From: Acanthopleura granulata
Lineage: Eukaryota; Mollusca; Polyplacophora; Chitonida; Chitonidae
Length of the DNA stretch: 64,000 bases
Assembly: GCA_016165875.1 (NCBI GenBank)
Contig: JABBOT010000003.1
Coordinates: forward strand, 34,075,360 to 34,139,359
Direction: 5' to 3'
The notes under the pieces are model-generated. The model worked only from the letters and a program-made list of their open reading frames with translations, had not been told where the DNA came from and did no database searches. Every line of letters starts with the position of its first letter. Within the stretch, counting starts at the first letter, position 1. This document shows, piece after piece, positions 62,786 through 64,000 of the stretch. The position numbers and the translations under genes are program-made.

Positions 62786-64000
62786 ATACAACAACACTCA
62801 TTTGTTAACGCACAGAAATCCACTCACGTAATAAGTGTAATTTGTGAAATATAGTTTATTTGGTGATGTTTTCGGTAATCTTTCTTGCCCTGAAATGTAC
62901 TTAATATGTTGTCCATATATAATATAATTTTAAAATGTCTACTTGCCTTCCGGTTTTGCTGACTTTGAATGGAACATCCCCTTAGCCTTACCGAAGATAC
63001 CTTGATAGAAAACATAACTTCATAATCAGGTAATGTAACAATCAGGGTGTCTAAATCATGAAACATCTTAATTCACTATTTGTTCATGGAAGTAAACCCA
63101 AAGGAGCGACGACAGTGTGACAGTTGGTACACGTAACTAGTGAAAGACGGGATCTTGAAAATTGACGTCAGTTCGTTTTTCCTCACTGTTTATGCAAATG
63201 TTTATATGGTAGCAGCTTACACACCCACAAGCAGCTTCGCTTATGCTGAATTAGTTAAAAATGGAGTTATGTTGATTCAAAAAATGCATTGGTGTTGATT
63301 TCAGTGACCCGACGTCACGTGTATAGAACTGCACAAAATCTGGCATTGAGATCACACTACATTCACATTTCCGTGAGCGCAGCGCAAAGGCACCAGGCCT
63401 TTTAAATTATCTCATTTAGGATTTTATTATAAATGTGTAATTAAGTAAGTGATTAAAAAGTATAGCGACATATTCGTCTCCTAGCTACAAGCATGGCTTG
63501 AGAGAAAAGACAACACTAAACCAGATGTATATATGCATAGATGAAGTATCCCACATGAAGTTTGAAAAGGATATTCCTCTTTTTGTGATGTTTCATATCC
63601 GAGATTTTGTTGTCCAAATGAATCACAGTCGAAGGTGCCGAGATATTATCATTATTACAATGGGGTGAGAATAATTTCTATAAACCGAGAACTCAACTGC
63701 TTCTGATGACGTCAAATGGGCCCTGCTATGCGTAGTAGACATATGAGTGTGCGGGAGAAAAAGTCAGAGTTACATTTGTTGAAAGCCTAGTTGTATGTCG
63801 ACCATGTGCGTAAGTTTATGTAAATAATTTCCATTTACATTTAGGATTTGTTTCTTGTAAACTACACACCTGTCGACTGTATAAGACTGACTCACATTTT
63901 CATTGATGACTTCAAGGTTTACCAGTAAGACTTAACACATGATTTCAAAACATCAATGCATATATTGTCATATCACCGGTGCCCAATCAGATGTTTTAAG
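62786..64000. other. Right end of window: nothing recognised
   Basis: AT-rich sequence without a recognised exon, element or RNA gene. In particular I found no Ig-type exon that could continue gene 3. Confidence 0.4.

Overview
This window looks like nuclear DNA of a marine invertebrate, probably a lophotrochozoan such as a mollusc or brachiopod. That guess rests on large introns, phase-1 immunoglobulin exons, a very abundant tRNA-derived SINE ending in AAATA repeats, and Gmr1-like, Penelope-like and Jockey-like retroelements. I cannot name the species. There is no bacterial-style gene organisation, and most short open frames are chance.

The main object is one complete plus-strand gene, 265..39815. 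Its 13 coding exons add to 2865 nt (955 codons including the stop, so 954 aa), and every exon junction keeps phase. It encodes a type I membrane receptor: signal peptide, seven Ig-like domains (one per exon, all phase 1-1), one fibronectin III domain, one transmembrane helix, and a tail of about 80 residues. The tail carries five tyrosine motifs: one ITIM-consensus (SAYERL), one YxxL, and three pYxN motifs of the Grb2-SH2 type. One intron appears to use a GC donor.

The gene is the first of a tandem array. A compact second copy (45406..50711) keeps the signal exon, one Ig exon, the TM exon and the tail exons, but carries two stops, lost splice sites and frame-breaking length changes, so I call it a pseudogene. 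A third copy starts at 54639 with its own signal exon. No later exons are visible, so it either runs off the window or is dead. The regions flanking copies 2 and 3 are segmental duplicates (about 42.74-45.44 kb and 53.10-54.68 kb), and SINE and Penelope-like insertions present in only one copy show that they came after the duplication.

Introns and spacers are full of repeats. Intron 1 holds a solo LTR with a CAAGG target duplication and a decayed Ty3/gypsy element (minus strand, 6501..11384) of the same family. In that element the integrase lies before the reverse transcriptase start, the Gmr1-like order. Intron 2 has MITE-like elements and a 28-bp minisatellite interrupted by a SINE. Intron 5 has a dead Jockey-like LINE between long direct repeats. 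Intron 8 has a Penelope-like fragment.

The right end (55-64 kb) holds a noncoding sequence in about three tandem copies, two perfect 28-bp palindromes, and a minus-strand exon pair near 60 kb with a degenerate inverted copy beside it. I do not recognise that protein.
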